This document shows, in pieces, positions 1 through 9,236 of a stretch of 64,000 nucleotides of DNA. Both the position numbers and the translations under genes were made by a program. The notes under the pieces are model-generated. The model was given only the letters and a program-made list of their open reading frames with translations. It ran no database searches and was not told where the DNA came from. The stretch is from the NCBI GenBank assembly GCA_002842395.1, contig PHCV01000003.1, positions 62,001 to 126,000 of the forward strand. The letters are read 5' to 3'. Each line of letters opens with the position of its first letter. Positions within the stretch are counted from its first letter, which is position 1. This DNA comes from Betaproteobacteria bacterium HGW-Betaproteobacteria-11. Lineage in GTDB: Bacteria > Pseudomonadota > Gammaproteobacteria > Burkholderiales > Rhodocyclaceae.

Positions 1-355
1 CGCCCTGCGCCTGAGCCGCGCCGCGCCGCGCACCACGGCACTGTATGGGCGCCTGGAACTTCTGGCACAGCGGCTGGAGACCACGATCAGCCGCGGCATC
101 CAGCGACGCCGCCACGGCCTCGAACAGCTTGCCGACGCACTGACCCATCTCGATCCGCAGCAAGTCCTGGCGCGCGGGTTTGCCATTGTTCGTGGCAGTG
201 AAGGCAAGATCATCCGCACCGCCACCGACCTGTCACCCGAGGAGGCGATCGATATTCAGTTTGCCGTCGGCACAGCCCAGGCCATGATCATCGATACGAC
301 CCATGGGCGCGGTGACCCGGCAGTGACGGTTGTCAGCCGTGATAATCCTGACTAG
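1..355 (+). CDS. xseA: Exodeoxyribonuclease VII large subunit, C-terminal part
   Basis: The frame is open from base 2 to a TAG stop at 353-355, and the gene's start lies left of the window. The visible 117 residues match the C-terminus of XseA: a helical Arg/Ala/Leu-rich stretch, then the [11 protein letters not shown] motif typical of the tail of the large subunit, then a short beta-rich end. With XseB the protein forms exonuclease VII, which degrades single-stranded DNA in the cytoplasm. It lies 68 bp upstream of sodB on the same strand. The name is well supported by the tail motif, although the catalytic part is not visible. Confidence 0.85.
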   Translation, partial: ALRLSRAAPRTTALYGRLELLAQRLETTISRGIQRRRHGLEQLADALTHLDPQQVLARGFAIVRGSEGKIIRTATDLSPEEAIDIQFAVGTAQAMIIDTTHGRGDPAVTVVSRDNPD

Positions 356-423
356 AATCATCGGGATTGCGCAGCCCCCAGAAAGAACAAATTATTTCCC
401 CAACAGCTCACCGGAGATCGACC

Positions 424-1008
424 ATGGAACACACTCTTCCCGCCCTGCCCTACGCGATGGACGCACTCGCGCCGCACATTTCGAAAGAAACCTTCGAATA
501 TCACTACGGCAAACACCATCAGGCCTATGTCACCAACCTCAACAACCTGATCAAGGGCACCGAGTACGAAAGCCTGGAGCTCGAGGCCATCATCAAAAAA
601 GCCCCCGCTGGCGGCATGTTCAACAACGCGGCCCAAGTCTGGAACCACACTTTCTTCTGGAGCAGCATGAAAGTCGGCGGTGGCGGCACGCCGACCGGCG
701 CCCTTGCCCAGGCCATCGACGCCCGGTGGGGCAGCTTCGAGGAATTCAAGAAAGCCTTCCAGGCCTCTGCCGTCGGCAACTTCGGCTCCGGCTGGACTTG
801 GCTGGTCAGGAAACCCGATGGCTCGGTCGATATCGCCAACACCAGCAACGCCGGCTGTCCCCTGACCACCGACAACAAGCCGCTGCTGACCATCGACGTC
901 TGGGAACACGCCTATTACGTCGATTATCGCAACGCGCGGCCCAAGTTCGTGGAAACCTTCCTTGCTGCACTGGCCAACTGGAATTTCGCGGAAAAAAACT
1001 TCGCCTGA
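424..1008 (+). CDS. sodB: Superoxide dismutase, Fe type
   Basis: 194 residues, the normal length for a bacterial Fe-SOD, converting superoxide to oxygen and hydrogen peroxide in the cytoplasm. The four metal ligands are visible: H27 in EYHYGKHH, H75 in VWNHTFFW, and D158 and H162 in [19 protein letters not shown] and FGSGWTWL favour iron over manganese. The ATG at 424 was chosen because it follows a GGAGA ribosome site and gives the family N-terminus [10 protein letters not shown]; an upstream in-frame start would add an unrelated leader. Residues 83-88 read KVGGGG where many relatives have a K-P-N-G-G-G type loop; this spot coincides with a diverged copy of the dispersed 24-bp repeat. Confidence 0.97.
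   Translation: MEHTLPALPYAMDALAPHISKETFEYHYGKHHQAYVTNLNNLIKGTEYESLELEAIIKKAPAGGMFNNAAQVWNHTFFWSSMKVGGGGTPTGALAQAIDARWGSFEEFKKAFQASAVGNFGSGWTWLVRKPDGSVDIANTSNAGCPLTTDNKPLLTIDVWEHAYYVDYRNARPKFVETFLAALANWNFAEKNFA
670..693 (+). repeat. Dispersed 24-bp repeat, diverged copy in sodB
   Basis: Matches the repeat seen intact at 31313-31336 at 20 of 24 positions, read on the plus strand. It encodes KVGGGGTP of SodB. The match is weak enough that convergence with the normal glycine-rich loop of the enzyme could explain it. Confidence 0.35.
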
Positions 1009-1028
1009 TCAACCGCCGATCCAGTCGT

Positions 1029-1064
1029 CGCAGGTCTCGCCCTTGACGACTGGCAAGACCTGCG
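1029..1064 (+). terminator. Possible sodB transcription terminator hairpin
   Basis: A 9-bp perfect stem, CGCAGGTCT paired with AGACCTGCG, with an 18-base loop, lies 21 bp after the sodB stop and before the rpsT promoter. There is no U-tract, so it is only a candidate terminator or transcript-end stabiliser. Confidence 0.35.
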
Positions 1065-1093
1065 TCGGCGAATTCCTTGCAGCCAAGTTTAGC

Positions 1094-1122
1094 TTGCACC
1101 AATGGCAAGTTTTCCTTACAAT
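1094..1122 (+). promoter_or_regulatory. Sigma-70 promoter of rpsT
   Basis: TTGCAC at 1094-1099 and TACAAT at 1117-1122 are separated by 17 bp and followed by a G+C-rich discriminator, ACCGCGC. The predicted start lies about 25 bases ahead of the rpsT ATG. Both boxes are close to consensus and the spacing is ideal. Confidence 0.65.
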
Positions 1123-1154
1123 ACCGCGCTTCAAAGTCTCACCTGTTAACTGAC

Positions 1155-1415
1155 ATGGCAAATACCGCACAAGCACGCAAACGCGCAAGGCAATCGGCCG
1201 AGCAACGCGTTCACAACATGGGGCTCCGCTCCGAATTGCGCACGGCAATCAAGAAAGTGCGCAAGGCAATCGATGCCGGCAACAAGGAAGTCGCGCAAAA
1301 GGTGTTTGTCGAATCACAAAGCGTCATCGATTCGATCGCCGATAAAAAAATTGTGCACAAGAATCTTGCCGCTCGGCAAAAGAGCCGACTGTCGGCGGCG
1401 ATCAAGGCACTCTGA
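1155..1415 (+). CDS. rpsT: 30S ribosomal protein S20
   Basis: 86 residues, strongly basic, beginning [13 protein letters not shown], the standard S20 N-terminus. S20 binds 16S rRNA early in assembly of the small subunit. The start at 1155 removes an in-frame upstream extension that is not part of the family. It has its own promoter (1094-1122) and a strong terminator (1455-1483), so it is a single-gene transcript. Confidence 0.97.
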   Translation: MANTAQARKRARQSAEQRVHNMGLRSELRTAIKKVRKAIDAGNKEVAQKVFVESQSVIDSIADKKIVHKNLAARQKSRLSAAIKAL

Positions 1416-1454
1416 ATCCCGCGCAATCCCGTCAGACAAGCCATCTGACAAATG

Positions 1455-1483
1455 AAAATGGCTGCCATGGCAGCCATTTTTTA
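1455..1483 (+). terminator. Rho-independent terminator of rpsT, probably bidirectional
   Basis: Bases 1455-1480 form a perfect 26-bp palindrome (half-site AAAATGGCTGCCA), which folds into an 11-bp stem with a CATG loop and ends in a run of T. Because the palindrome starts with AAAA and ends with TTTT, it can terminate rpsT and also the convergent DUF192 gene. Confidence 0.85.
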
Positions 1484-1506
1484 TGGAATCTGCTTGGTGG
1501 AGACGG

Positions 1507-1965
1507 CTATCGTCCGTTGGGTACCCCGGCCATACCGGCAATCGGGAATCCGGTGCCAATACCGCGTTCCCTGAACCACCCAAGATTCATCTCCAGGGCA
1601 TAGACCGCGGGCCTCGCCGCGCAATGGCTGTCATCGGTCTGCGGCTGCATGTCTTCGATATTGATGATCCGTCCCTGCGCATCCAGAAAGGCGACGGACA
1701 ATGGCAAATAGGTATTACGCATCCACATGCAGTGGCGTGCCGGAGTCGGAAAAACGAAAAGCATGCCTTTTTGCATCGGCATGCTCTTGCGCTGCATCAG
1801 GCCCAGCATGCGCTCCTGTTGGGTGGCTGCAACTTCCGCCTCGATCCGGTACATGCCGGCTGCGAGTTCGATAGACGGAAACGTTCCGTTCTGCGCCAAG
1901 CCCAACCGGCTGAAAACAGAAAGCAGCAACAGTCCGCCGAGGCAAAAAAATCCTCTCGCGCGCAT
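1507..1965 (-). CDS. DUF192 family exported protein
   Basis: 152 residues from the chosen ATG. It has an N-terminal signal sequence (MRARGFFCLGGLLLLS, predicted cleavage after GLA) and then a DUF192 (PF02643) domain with recognisable motifs ERMLGLMQR, GMLFVFP, MRNTYLPLSVAFLD and VYALEMNLGW. DUF192 proteins are small periplasmic or extracytoplasmic beta-barrel-like domains of unknown biochemical role. Another ATG at 1989 would add eight residues; neither has a clear ribosome site. The signal peptide is more normal with the inner start. It converges on rpsT. Confidence 0.85.
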   Translation of the reverse strand: MRARGFFCLGGLLLLSVFSRLGLAQNGTFPSIELAAGMYRIEAEVAATQQERMLGLMQRKSMPMQKGMLFVFPTPARHCMWMRNTYLPLSVAFLDAQGRIINIEDMQPQTDDSHCAARPAVYALEMNLGWFRERGIGTGFPIAGMAGVPNGR

Positions 1966-2000
1966 AGCCACGCAGTCTTGGAAAATCATTGAAGGGCACA

Positions 2001-2030
2001 AAAAAAACGGCGGAGTAGCCCCGCCGTTTT
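2001..2030 (-). terminator. Rho-independent terminator of the Ala/Lys-rich gene
   Basis: On the minus strand a 10-bp stem, AAAACGGCGG paired with CCGCCGTTTT, closes a 7-base loop and runs into a T tract. It lies 14 bases after the stop of the small exported protein and marks the end of the aceK-rluE-small gene transcript. Confidence 0.85.
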
Positions 2031-2043
2031 CTTCGACCAGTGG

Positions 2044-2346
2044 TTACTTCGCAGCGGCCGGGGCTGCAGCCGGAGCAGCTTCGGCTGCAGCGGCCTTTTT
2101 GGCATGCTTGTGCTTCTTGGTCTTCTTCGCGGCTTCACACTTCGCGGCTTCACATTTCTTCTCGGCACCGCATTTCTTCTCGGCAGCCGGAGCAGCCTTC
2201 TTCGCGGCATCGCACTTCTTCATTTCTGCAGCCGGAGCAGCAGGAGCGGCAGCGGCAGGTGCAGCCTTGGCATCAGCAGCGGGAGTGGCGGCAAAAGCGG
2301 AGGTGGCGATCAGGCCAGCAAACAGGATAGCGATCAGCTTGTTCAT
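2044..2346 (-). CDS. Small exported Ala/Lys-rich protein with Cys repeats
   Basis: About 100 residues. A signal peptide (MNKLIAILFAGLIATSAFA, cleavage after AFA) is followed by a low-complexity mature part rich in Ala and Lys, with five cysteines in repeated contexts: KKCDAAKK, EKKCGAEKKCEAAK and CEAAKK, then KTKKHKHAKK. The role is unknown. The regularly spaced cysteines and the histidines could bind metal or tether the protein, but this is inference. Translation is likely coupled to rluE, since the rluE stop overlaps tandem start codons in ATGATGA. AAGGA is best spaced for the second ATG, which I used. A strong terminator follows. Confidence 0.7.
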   Translation of the reverse strand: MNKLIAILFAGLIATSAFAATPAADAKAAPAAAAPAAPAAEMKKCDAAKKAAPAAEKKCGAEKKCEAAKCEAAKKTKKHKHAKKAAAAEAAPAAAPAAAK

Positions 2347-2987
2347 CATGTTTCCTTTCGTTTGTATTCAGAAGAGTTGTCTGACAACTGCCAGTTTCCT
2401 GGAGCGTCAGCGAAATTAACGCGCCGTTTTGCGCCAGGTTGACCCGGAAGCACAATTTCGCGCCAGTATCCCGGCAAAATTTCACGCACAGTCCAATCAC
2501 CTACCGCCCAGCGGATCAGCCGCAAGGTGGGGAAGCCGACGTTGGCCGTCATTCGCCTGACCTGACGGTTTTTTCCTTCACGCAGCACGATTTCCAGCCA
2601 GGTCGTCGGAATCGTTGCGCGGTAACGGACCGGAGGCTGTCGCGGCCACAAACCTGAAGGTTCGCCCATGCGCCGCACACGACAAGGCTGAGTGATGAAG
2701 TCACCCAGATCAACCCCCGCCGCCAGTTTTTGCAAAGCCGTATCCGGCGGGACACCTTCCACCTGCACCCAGTAAACCTTCGGCAGTTTGTAGCGAGGAT
2801 TGGCAATTCTGGCTTGCAGCCCACCATCATCGGTCAACAGCACCAAACCTTCGGAGTCCTTATCCAGCCGTCCTGCGGCATAGACTCCGGGCAGCGGAAT
2901 AAAATCAGCCAACGTGGCCCGACCCTGCGCATCGGTGAATTGAGTCAGGACGCCATAGGGCTTATTGAACAGGACGAGGCGGCTCAC
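2346..2987 (-). CDS. rluE: 23S rRNA pseudouridine synthase, RluE type
   Basis: 213 residues of the RsuA/RluE family, without the N-terminal S4 domain, as in RluE. It should isomerise one uridine of 23S rRNA (U2457 in E. coli). The N-terminus SRLVLFNKPYGVL and the GRLDKDSEGL motif with its catalytic Asp are visible, as are KVYWVQVEG and REGKNRQVRRM. Translation starts at GTG (2985-2987), which overlaps the aceK stop in GTGA, so it is coupled to aceK. The family also contains RsuA and RluB-type enzymes; RluE fits best by length and motif. Confidence 0.88.
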   Translation of the reverse strand: MSRLVLFNKPYGVLTQFTDAQGRATLADFIPLPGVYAAGRLDKDSEGLVLLTDDGGLQARIANPRYKLPKVYWVQVEGVPPDTALQKLAAGVDLGDFITQPCRVRRMGEPSGLWPRQPPVRYRATIPTTWLEIVLREGKNRQVRRMTANVGFPTLRLIRWAVGDWTVREILPGYWREIVLPGQPGAKRRVNFADAPGNWQLSDNSSEYKRKET

Positions 2988-4747
2988 CCGGCGCTATCCA
3001 AAGCAAAGGCATTGCAAAACCGTAATGATTCTGAATAGGGATAAAAATCCCTGACAACCCCCTGCCGTATCTCATTCTGGGCATTTTTCCAAAATTCGAC
3101 ATCCAGAAGATCGGCATGGTCGCGGATGAAGGCAGCGCGGATCCTGCCGGAAACCAGTAGAAAGGTTGCGAACTCTTCTGGAAAGACATCATTTCGCGCC
3201 ACCGAATACCAAGTCTCGCCTGACATTTCCGTCTCGAAATCGGGTGCTTGTGGAATCCGGCGGAAGTTGCAGGAAGTCATGTATTCGATTTCGTCATAGT
3301 CATAAAACACCACGCGTCCATACCGGGTGATGCCAAAGTTCTTCCAGAGCATGTCACCCGGAAAAATGTTGGCGATGGCAAGTTCCCGTATGGCGTTACC
3401 ATACTCGCGCACCACGCTCTCGATTTGGTCGTCCTTTCCCGACTGCTCCATCCGTTCGAGAAACATGTTGAGTGGCTCCATGCGCCGTTCGATATATACA
3501 TGCTTGATGATCAGGTCATCTCCGTCCTCCATGATCAGCGAAGGCGCCAGTTCGTACAGCGTATCGATCAGTTCTTGCGAGAATCTGTTGCGCGGAAGCG
3601 CCACATAAGAAAACTCGAGCGTATCCGCCATCCGCCCTACGCGATCCACCTGTTTGACCAGCTGGTATTTGCCCCGAACGGTTTCGTGATCGACCTCCTT
3701 TGACTTGCCGAAAACATCCTTTATCAGCTTGAATACGTAAGGATAGGAAGGCAGAGTAAAAACCAGCATCACCAGCCCCGGTATGCCAGGTGCGACGATG
3801 AATTTATCGGCCGAATGGTGCAGGTGAAAAATCAGGTCACGGAAAAACATCGTCTTGCCCTGCTTGCCGAGTCCCAGCATGGTGTAAAGCTCCGAACGGG
3901 GTTTGTTGGGCATGATCGACCGCAGATACTGGACATAGGCCGATGGCACTTCCATGTCGACCATGAAATAGGCACGCGAAAGGGAAAAAAGAATGCTGAT
4001 ACGCCACGCGTCCAGAAGAATCGTATCGAGAAAAAATTTTCCTTCCGGCGAATGCAACACCGGAATGGCAAACGGGTACTCAATGGGGCCGTTGATGGCC
4101 TTGCCGATTACATAGGCTCCCTTGTTCCGATAGAAGGCCGAATTAAGAACCTGAATCTGAAAGTTAACTTCCTGCTGCGGCCATTCGCCAAGATGTCGCC
4201 TCACCGTGCGCACGACAAATTCGATATCCCTGTCAATGTCTTGAAATTCACGCGTCCAGCCAAAGTCCAGAAGCATCTGGTGGATGACCTGATGCAACTC
4301 GCCTGGATGCGGGTAATAACTGCGATACGCCGGGGGGTCCGACTCGATGTATTCGGTGGAAACCGCCGGTCGAACAAAGATGAACTCGTTGTGGAAATAG
4401 GTGCGATCGAGAATTTTGCAGAAAACCGAATTGAAAAACGTCTCCGCCAGTTCTGGCTGCCGGTGATTAATCAGCAGGCCAATGTAATTCAGCTTGGCTT
4501 GCTGCCAGACCTCATCTGACAGTTCATCGATAGTGAATTCATAACGCAGTTGCTGCGTTGTTTCCAGAACACGATCATCATAGAACTGGATGCGATCCTT
4601 GACGGCTCGCTGACCGTCGATCCAGCGGGCCTCTTCAAAACGCTGCTTCGCCCGTGCCGAACAGTCGCGAAACAGCCGGTAGTGTTTATTGAATCCATCC
4701 ACTAGAACGGATGAAATTCGTTGTGCAGTCAAGTCAGTGCTTGGCAT
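2984..4747 (-). CDS. aceK: Isocitrate dehydrogenase kinase/phosphatase
   Basis: 587 residues, the usual AceK length. This bifunctional enzyme phosphorylates and dephosphorylates isocitrate dehydrogenase and so sets the split between the TCA cycle and the glyoxylate bypass on acetate or fatty acids. Motifs seen include the ATP-binding region VAPGIPGLVMLVFTLP near residue 325, KHVYIERRMEPLN, and the kinase-like NIFPGDMLWKNFG and VFYDYDEIEYM. The ATG at 4747 gives MPSTDLTAQRI; a TTG four codons upstream is less likely. No aceA or aceB lies in the window. It heads a three-gene operon with rluE and the small exported protein. Confidence 0.96.
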   Translation of the reverse strand: MPSTDLTAQRISSVLVDGFNKHYRLFRDCSARAKQRFEEARWIDGQRAVKDRIQFYDDRVLETTQQLRYEFTIDELSDEVWQQAKLNYIGLLINHRQPELAETFFNSVFCKILDRTYFHNEFIFVRPAVSTEYIESDPPAYRSYYPHPGELHQVIHQMLLDFGWTREFQDIDRDIEFVVRTVRRHLGEWPQQEVNFQIQVLNSAFYRNKGAYVIGKAINGPIEYPFAIPVLHSPEGKFFLDTILLDAWRISILFSLSRAYFMVDMEVPSAYVQYLRSIMPNKPRSELYTMLGLGKQGKTMFFRDLIFHLHHSADKFIVAPGIPGLVMLVFTLPSYPYVFKLIKDVFGKSKEVDHETVRGKYQLVKQVDRVGRMADTLEFSYVALPRNRFSQELIDTLYELAPSLIMEDGDDLIIKHVYIERRMEPLNMFLERMEQSGKDDQIESVVREYGNAIRELAIANIFPGDMLWKNFGITRYGRVVFYDYDEIEYMTSCNFRRIPQAPDFETEMSGETWYSVARNDVFPEEFATFLLVSGRIRAAFIRDHADLLDVEFWKNAQNEIRQGVVRDFYPYSESLRFCNAFALDSAG

Positions 4748-4817
4748 CGGAAATATCAATCAATTCATCAGGGATTCGGCGTTCGATTCTAGCAGCCGAT
4801 GAATAACGTTCATGCGC

Positions 4818-5636
4818 TCAACCCTGTAGCGAGGCTGGCGTTTCCGCCACCCACAACGCCCCGAACAAAATCACGCTCCAAGACAGATGGAGCCACACAA
4901 GAAACACCGGAACGATCGAAAACGCCCCATAAACAAGCGTATTCGCTGCAAACCCAGCCAGATAAAGAGCAAATGCCTTTTGCACTCCGGCCAAGCCGAA
5001 CGCAGCCAGTATCCCCCCTGGCAAGGCATGCCAGAAACTGACCTTCTTGTTCGGCACCCGCCAATAAACCAGGGAAAACAGGCTGGCCATGAAACCAAAA
5101 GGCAGGGCGCTGCGCATGATGAAAGACCGGAACCAGACGGGCTCATCAACCAGGCCAAAAGAGGTGCTGACAACCAGGGAAATGATCAGAAGGCTTCCCC
5201 CGAAAAACAGCGGCCCAAGGGTCAGGGTCAGGGAGTGCAGCACCAGGCGCTTGAAGAAAGGGCGAGGCTGCTTGATTCGCCAAATCCGGTTGAACGTATG
5301 CTCGATCGTTAACATCTGCATCACGGCAGTTGCTCCAAAAGCCACGATACCGAAGAAAGTCAGTCTTTCTGCCCGAACCACGAACTGTCCAAGATATTTG
5401 GCAATAATGATGCCTGCTTTCTCTGGTAACAAATTGGCCAGAAGAAATTTTTCGAGCGCTTTGCCAAGCCCAATGCCCTCCGGCAGAACCGAGATGATTC
5501 CGACTCCCGCCATAATCATCGGAACTAGTCCGAGTAACGTGGCAAAAGATAACGCGGCGGCAGTTTGGGTACATTGCTCTGCCCGGAATCTGCGGAAACT
5601 GCAAACCACGAGGCGAAATGGGGCAAGCAGCCACAT
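4818..5636 (-). CDS. YihY/BrkB family inner membrane protein
   Basis: 272 residues with about six membrane segments and the family motifs AAALSFATLLGLVPM near the N-terminus and YGAFSIVPVFLVWLHLSW near the C-terminus. Members were once called ribonuclease BN, which is now known to be wrong; the true role is unknown, and transport has been proposed. The ATG at 5636 leaves a 37-bp gap to the divergent wrbA, whereas a TTG start at 5696 would overlap that gene. AAGGG lies about 10 bases ahead of this ATG. Confidence 0.88.
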   Translation of the reverse strand: MWLLAPFRLVVCSFRRFRAEQCTQTAAALSFATLLGLVPMIMAGVGIISVLPEGIGLGKALEKFLLANLLPEKAGIIIAKYLGQFVVRAERLTFFGIVAFGATAVMQMLTIEHTFNRIWRIKQPRPFFKRLVLHSLTLTLGPLFFGGSLLIISLVVSTSFGLVDEPVWFRSFIMRSALPFGFMASLFSLVYWRVPNKKVSFWHALPGGILAAFGLAGVQKAFALYLAGFAANTLVYGAFSIVPVFLVWLHLSWSVILFGALWVAETPASLQG

Positions 5637-5673
5637 ATAATTCAGACCCTTTTGGAAAGAAAGTGAAAAATAA

Positions 5674-6625
<952 letters not shown>

Positions 6626-6635
<10 letters not shown>

Positions 6636-8164
6636 GGATTGATCTTTTCCTTCCCTGAGCTCAGCTTGTTCAACGCATGGATATAGGCCTTCGCGGAGGC
6701 GACGATGATGTCGGTGTCGGCGCCCTGACCATTGACGATGCGACCATCCTTTGCCAGCCGTACGGTAACTTCGCCTTGTGCATCGGTACCGGTAGTGATC
6801 GCATTCACCGAGTAAAGTAACAGTTCGGCGCCGCTTGCGGCGATACTTTCTATCGCCTTGAAGGTGGCATCCACCGGACCGCCCCCACTCGATGCGGCGA
6901 TTGTTTCAACACCTCTGACGGCAATCGTCAATCGCGCCTGAGGCAACTCCCCAGTTTCAGAATGGAACATCGATGACACCAGGCGATACTGCTCATCGCC
7001 GGGCACAATAGCCTCCTCACTCATCAGGGCATGCAGATCTTCATCGAAGATTTCATGTTTCTTGTCAGCCAATTCCTTGAACCGGAGAAAGGCTGCATTC
7101 AATATCTGCTCGCTATCGACCGTGATGCCCAACTCCTGCAAGCGGGCCTTGAACGCGGCCCGTCCGGAATGCTTGCCCAGAACCAGCTTGTTGGCATTCC
7201 AGCCCACATCCTCGGCACGCATGATTTCATAGGTCTCGCGATGCTTCAGCACGCCATCCTGATGAATGCCCGACTCGTGCGCAAATGCATTGGCGCCGAC
7301 AATCGCCTTGTTGGGCTGTACCGGAAACCCGGTGATGCTCGAAACAAGTTTTGATGCCGGGACGATATGTGTCGTATCAATGCGGGTTTCACATGGAAAA
7401 ACATCCTGCCGCGTACGCACTGCCATCACCACCTCCTCGAGCGCCGCATTGCCAGCACGTTCGCCAAGGCCGTTGATAGTGCATTCGACCTGGCGAGCCC
7501 CGGCCAATACTGCGGCGAGACTATTCGCCACGGCCAAACCAAGATCGTTATGGCAGTGAACCGACCAGACCACTTTGTCCGAATTGGGTATGCGTGTGCG
7601 CAACTGGTGAATGCGTTCCGCGAATTGTTCCGGGACGTTGTAACCCACGGTATCGGGAATATTGATCGTGGTCGCGCCTTCCTTGATGACGCCCTCGATG
7701 ATCCTGCACAAAAAATCCAGCTCCGAGCGCCCTGCGTCCTCGCATGAAAACTCGACATCGTCAATTCCGTTGCGCGCTATCCGAACTGCATTTTCCGCTG
7801 CAACAATGACGTCAGCGGGAGACATGCGCAACTTTTTCTCCATGTGAATCGGACTGGTGGCAAGAAAGGTGTGAATGCGTCCCGATTTCGCCGGTTTTAT
7901 CGCTTCCAATGCACGGCTGATATCATTGGGGGACGTACGGCACAAGGCAGCCACCGTCGAATCGCTGATGGACTCGGCGACCAGCCTGACCGCCTCGAAA
8001 TCTCCGTTGGAAGCCGCTGGAAAGCCAGCTTCAATCACATTGACGCGCATGCGTTCGAGTTGCCGCGCGATTCGAACCTTTTCCTCTTTCGTCATCGAAG
8101 CGCCCGGGCTTTGCTCGCCATCGCGCAAGGTGGTATCGAATATGATCAATTGTTCCTTGGACAT
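6626..8164 (-). CDS. leuA: 2-isopropylmalate synthase
   Basis: 512 residues. It condenses acetyl-CoA with 2-oxoisovalerate, the committed step of leucine synthesis. The catalytic TIM barrel shows [12 protein letters not shown] at residues 10-21, with the metal-binding Asp, and [14 protein letters not shown] near 203; the GLGERAGNA stretch follows. The last 120 or so residues form the leucine-sensing regulatory domain (LeuA dimer domain). GGAG lies 9 bases before the ATG. The gene has its own predicted promoter and an unusually long leader of about 200 nt with a leucine-rich mini-ORF. Its 3' end overlaps the convergent DUF2069 gene. Confidence 0.97.
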
Positions 8165-8258
8165 GCTGATCTCCTATAAATGGCAAATAGACGCGATGCA
8201 CCAGTCCCGCTCATCGCCGGGATGGCACTGCAAGAAACCGGATTGTGGGGTGGGAGTT

Positions 8259-8363
8259 TTATGTGCGCGGGCAGCGCAGCAGGCGCGAGCGCAACGCCAG
8301 ACGCGCAAGCTGCACGCCGGCCAACAGCAGAAATGTCGCAGAGAAGGCGGTTAACGGATACAT
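8259..8363 (-). CDS. Candidate leucine-rich leader peptide of leuA
   Basis: A 34-codon ORF (ATG 8363, TAA 8259) sits between the predicted leuA promoter and leuA. Nine of the 34 residues are leucine, including a run of three (CTG CTG TTG) at residues 12-14; it starts MYPLTAFSATFLLLAG. Leucine codons in a leader suggest attenuation or another translation-sensed control. Against this, I see no ribosome site, and no classical terminator hairpin with a U-tract between it and leuA. The predicted transcript start falls on or next to the ATG, so it would have to be leaderless. It may instead be a small hydrophobic protein, or chance. Confidence 0.35.
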   Translation of the reverse strand: MYPLTAFSATFLLLAGVQLARLALRSRLLRCPRT

Positions 8364-8369
8364 AACTTA

Positions 8370-8398
8370 ACTATAAAAGCTTTATCCGGAAAGCGCAA
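8370..8398 (-). promoter_or_regulatory. Predicted sigma-70 promoter of leuA
   Basis: On the minus strand TTGCGC (8398-8393) and TATAGT (8375-8370) are 17 bp apart, with an A+T-rich stretch around the -10. The predicted start near 8363 gives a leader of about 200 nt before leuA. Confidence 0.5.
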
Positions 8399-8400
8399 GG

Positions 8401-8431
8401 GGCTCGCTACCTACCAGGCTCGCTACCTACC
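8401..8431. repeat. 16-bp tandem duplication at the 3' end of pssA
   Basis: GGCTCGCTACCTACC occurs at 8401-8415 and again at 8417-8431, one base apart, making a 16-bp tandem repeat. The second copy shifts the pssA frame so that its own TAG becomes the stop codon. Removing one copy restores a frame running a few codons further to a TAA near 8387. Confidence 0.9.
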
Positions 8432-9186
8432 TTGCGCTTGCCATACCAGGTCCAAACAGCCATCCCATAGCCCGATATGGCATAGGCGAGGAAGAGCAGG
8501 AACAGGACTCCGGGCGGATAGGTCGATATCAGCGCAAAGCCCAAAACTATCGCGCCCACCATCATGAAAGGGACGCTTTTTCTCAGATTCACATCCTTCC
8601 CCGACCAATAGGGAATGTTGCTGATCATGGTCACACCGGCGAACACTGTCAGCCCAGCGGCGACCCACCGAACTTCCTCGCCGGAGAACCCGAGATCGAT
8701 CAAAACCCAAATCAGACCGGCAATCAGTGCCGCCGCGGCCGGGCTGGGAAGACCCTGGAAATAACGCTTATCGACTACCCCGATATTGGTATTGAATCTG
8801 GCCAGACGCAGGGCTGCTCCAGCACAGTAAATGAAAGCGGCAACCCAGCCCAGCTTGCCAAGCCCCTTGAGCGCCCATTCGTAAATTACCAGCGCCGGGG
8901 CTGCCCCAAAGGAAACCATGTCCGACAGGGAATCGTACTCCGCGCCAAAAGCGCTTTGTGTATTTGTCATCCGTGCCACACGGCCATCGAGGCCATCCAG
9001 CACCATGGCAATAAAAATGGCGACAGCTGAATGCTCGAACCGCCCATTCATCGCTTGCACGATCGCGTAAAAACCCGCGAACAGCGCTGCGCTCGTCAGC
9101 AGGTTCGGCAGAATATAAATTCCTCGACGACGCAGTTCAGGATTGACCAGCGTTTTTCGGGGAGGTGTGGGCGGAATGGGGGTCAT
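8407..9186 (-). CDS. pssA: CDP-diacylglycerol--serine O-phosphatidyltransferase
   Basis: 259 residues, an integral membrane protein of the CDP-alcohol phosphotransferase family that makes phosphatidylserine from CDP-diacylglycerol and serine. The signature D-G-x2-D-G-x2-A-R-x8-G-x3-D-x3-D is complete, from DGLDGRVAR to EYDSLSD around residues 64-89. About seven membrane segments follow. The ATG at 9186 was used; the TTG at 9207 is less likely. Psd, the next enzyme of the pathway, is encoded 50 bp upstream. The C-terminus GSEPGR is created by the 16-bp tandem duplication and is probably a few residues shorter than ancestral. Confidence 0.95.
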   Translation of the reverse strand: MTPIPPTPPRKTLVNPELRRRGIYILPNLLTSAALFAGFYAIVQAMNGRFEHSAVAIFIAMVLDGLDGRVARMTNTQSAFGAEYDSLSDMVSFGAAPALVIYEWALKGLGKLGWVAAFIYCAGAALRLARFNTNIGVVDKRYFQGLPSPAAAALIAGLIWVLIDLGFSGEEVRWVAAGLTVFAGVTMISNIPYWSGKDVNLRKSVPFMMVGAIVLGFALISTYPPGVLFLLFLAYAISGYGMAVWTWYGKRKVGSEPGR

Positions 9187-9236
9187 GGATTCCAGCACAA
9201 AAGACAAGGGCCCATTCTACAGGCCACGTGGTCGAC

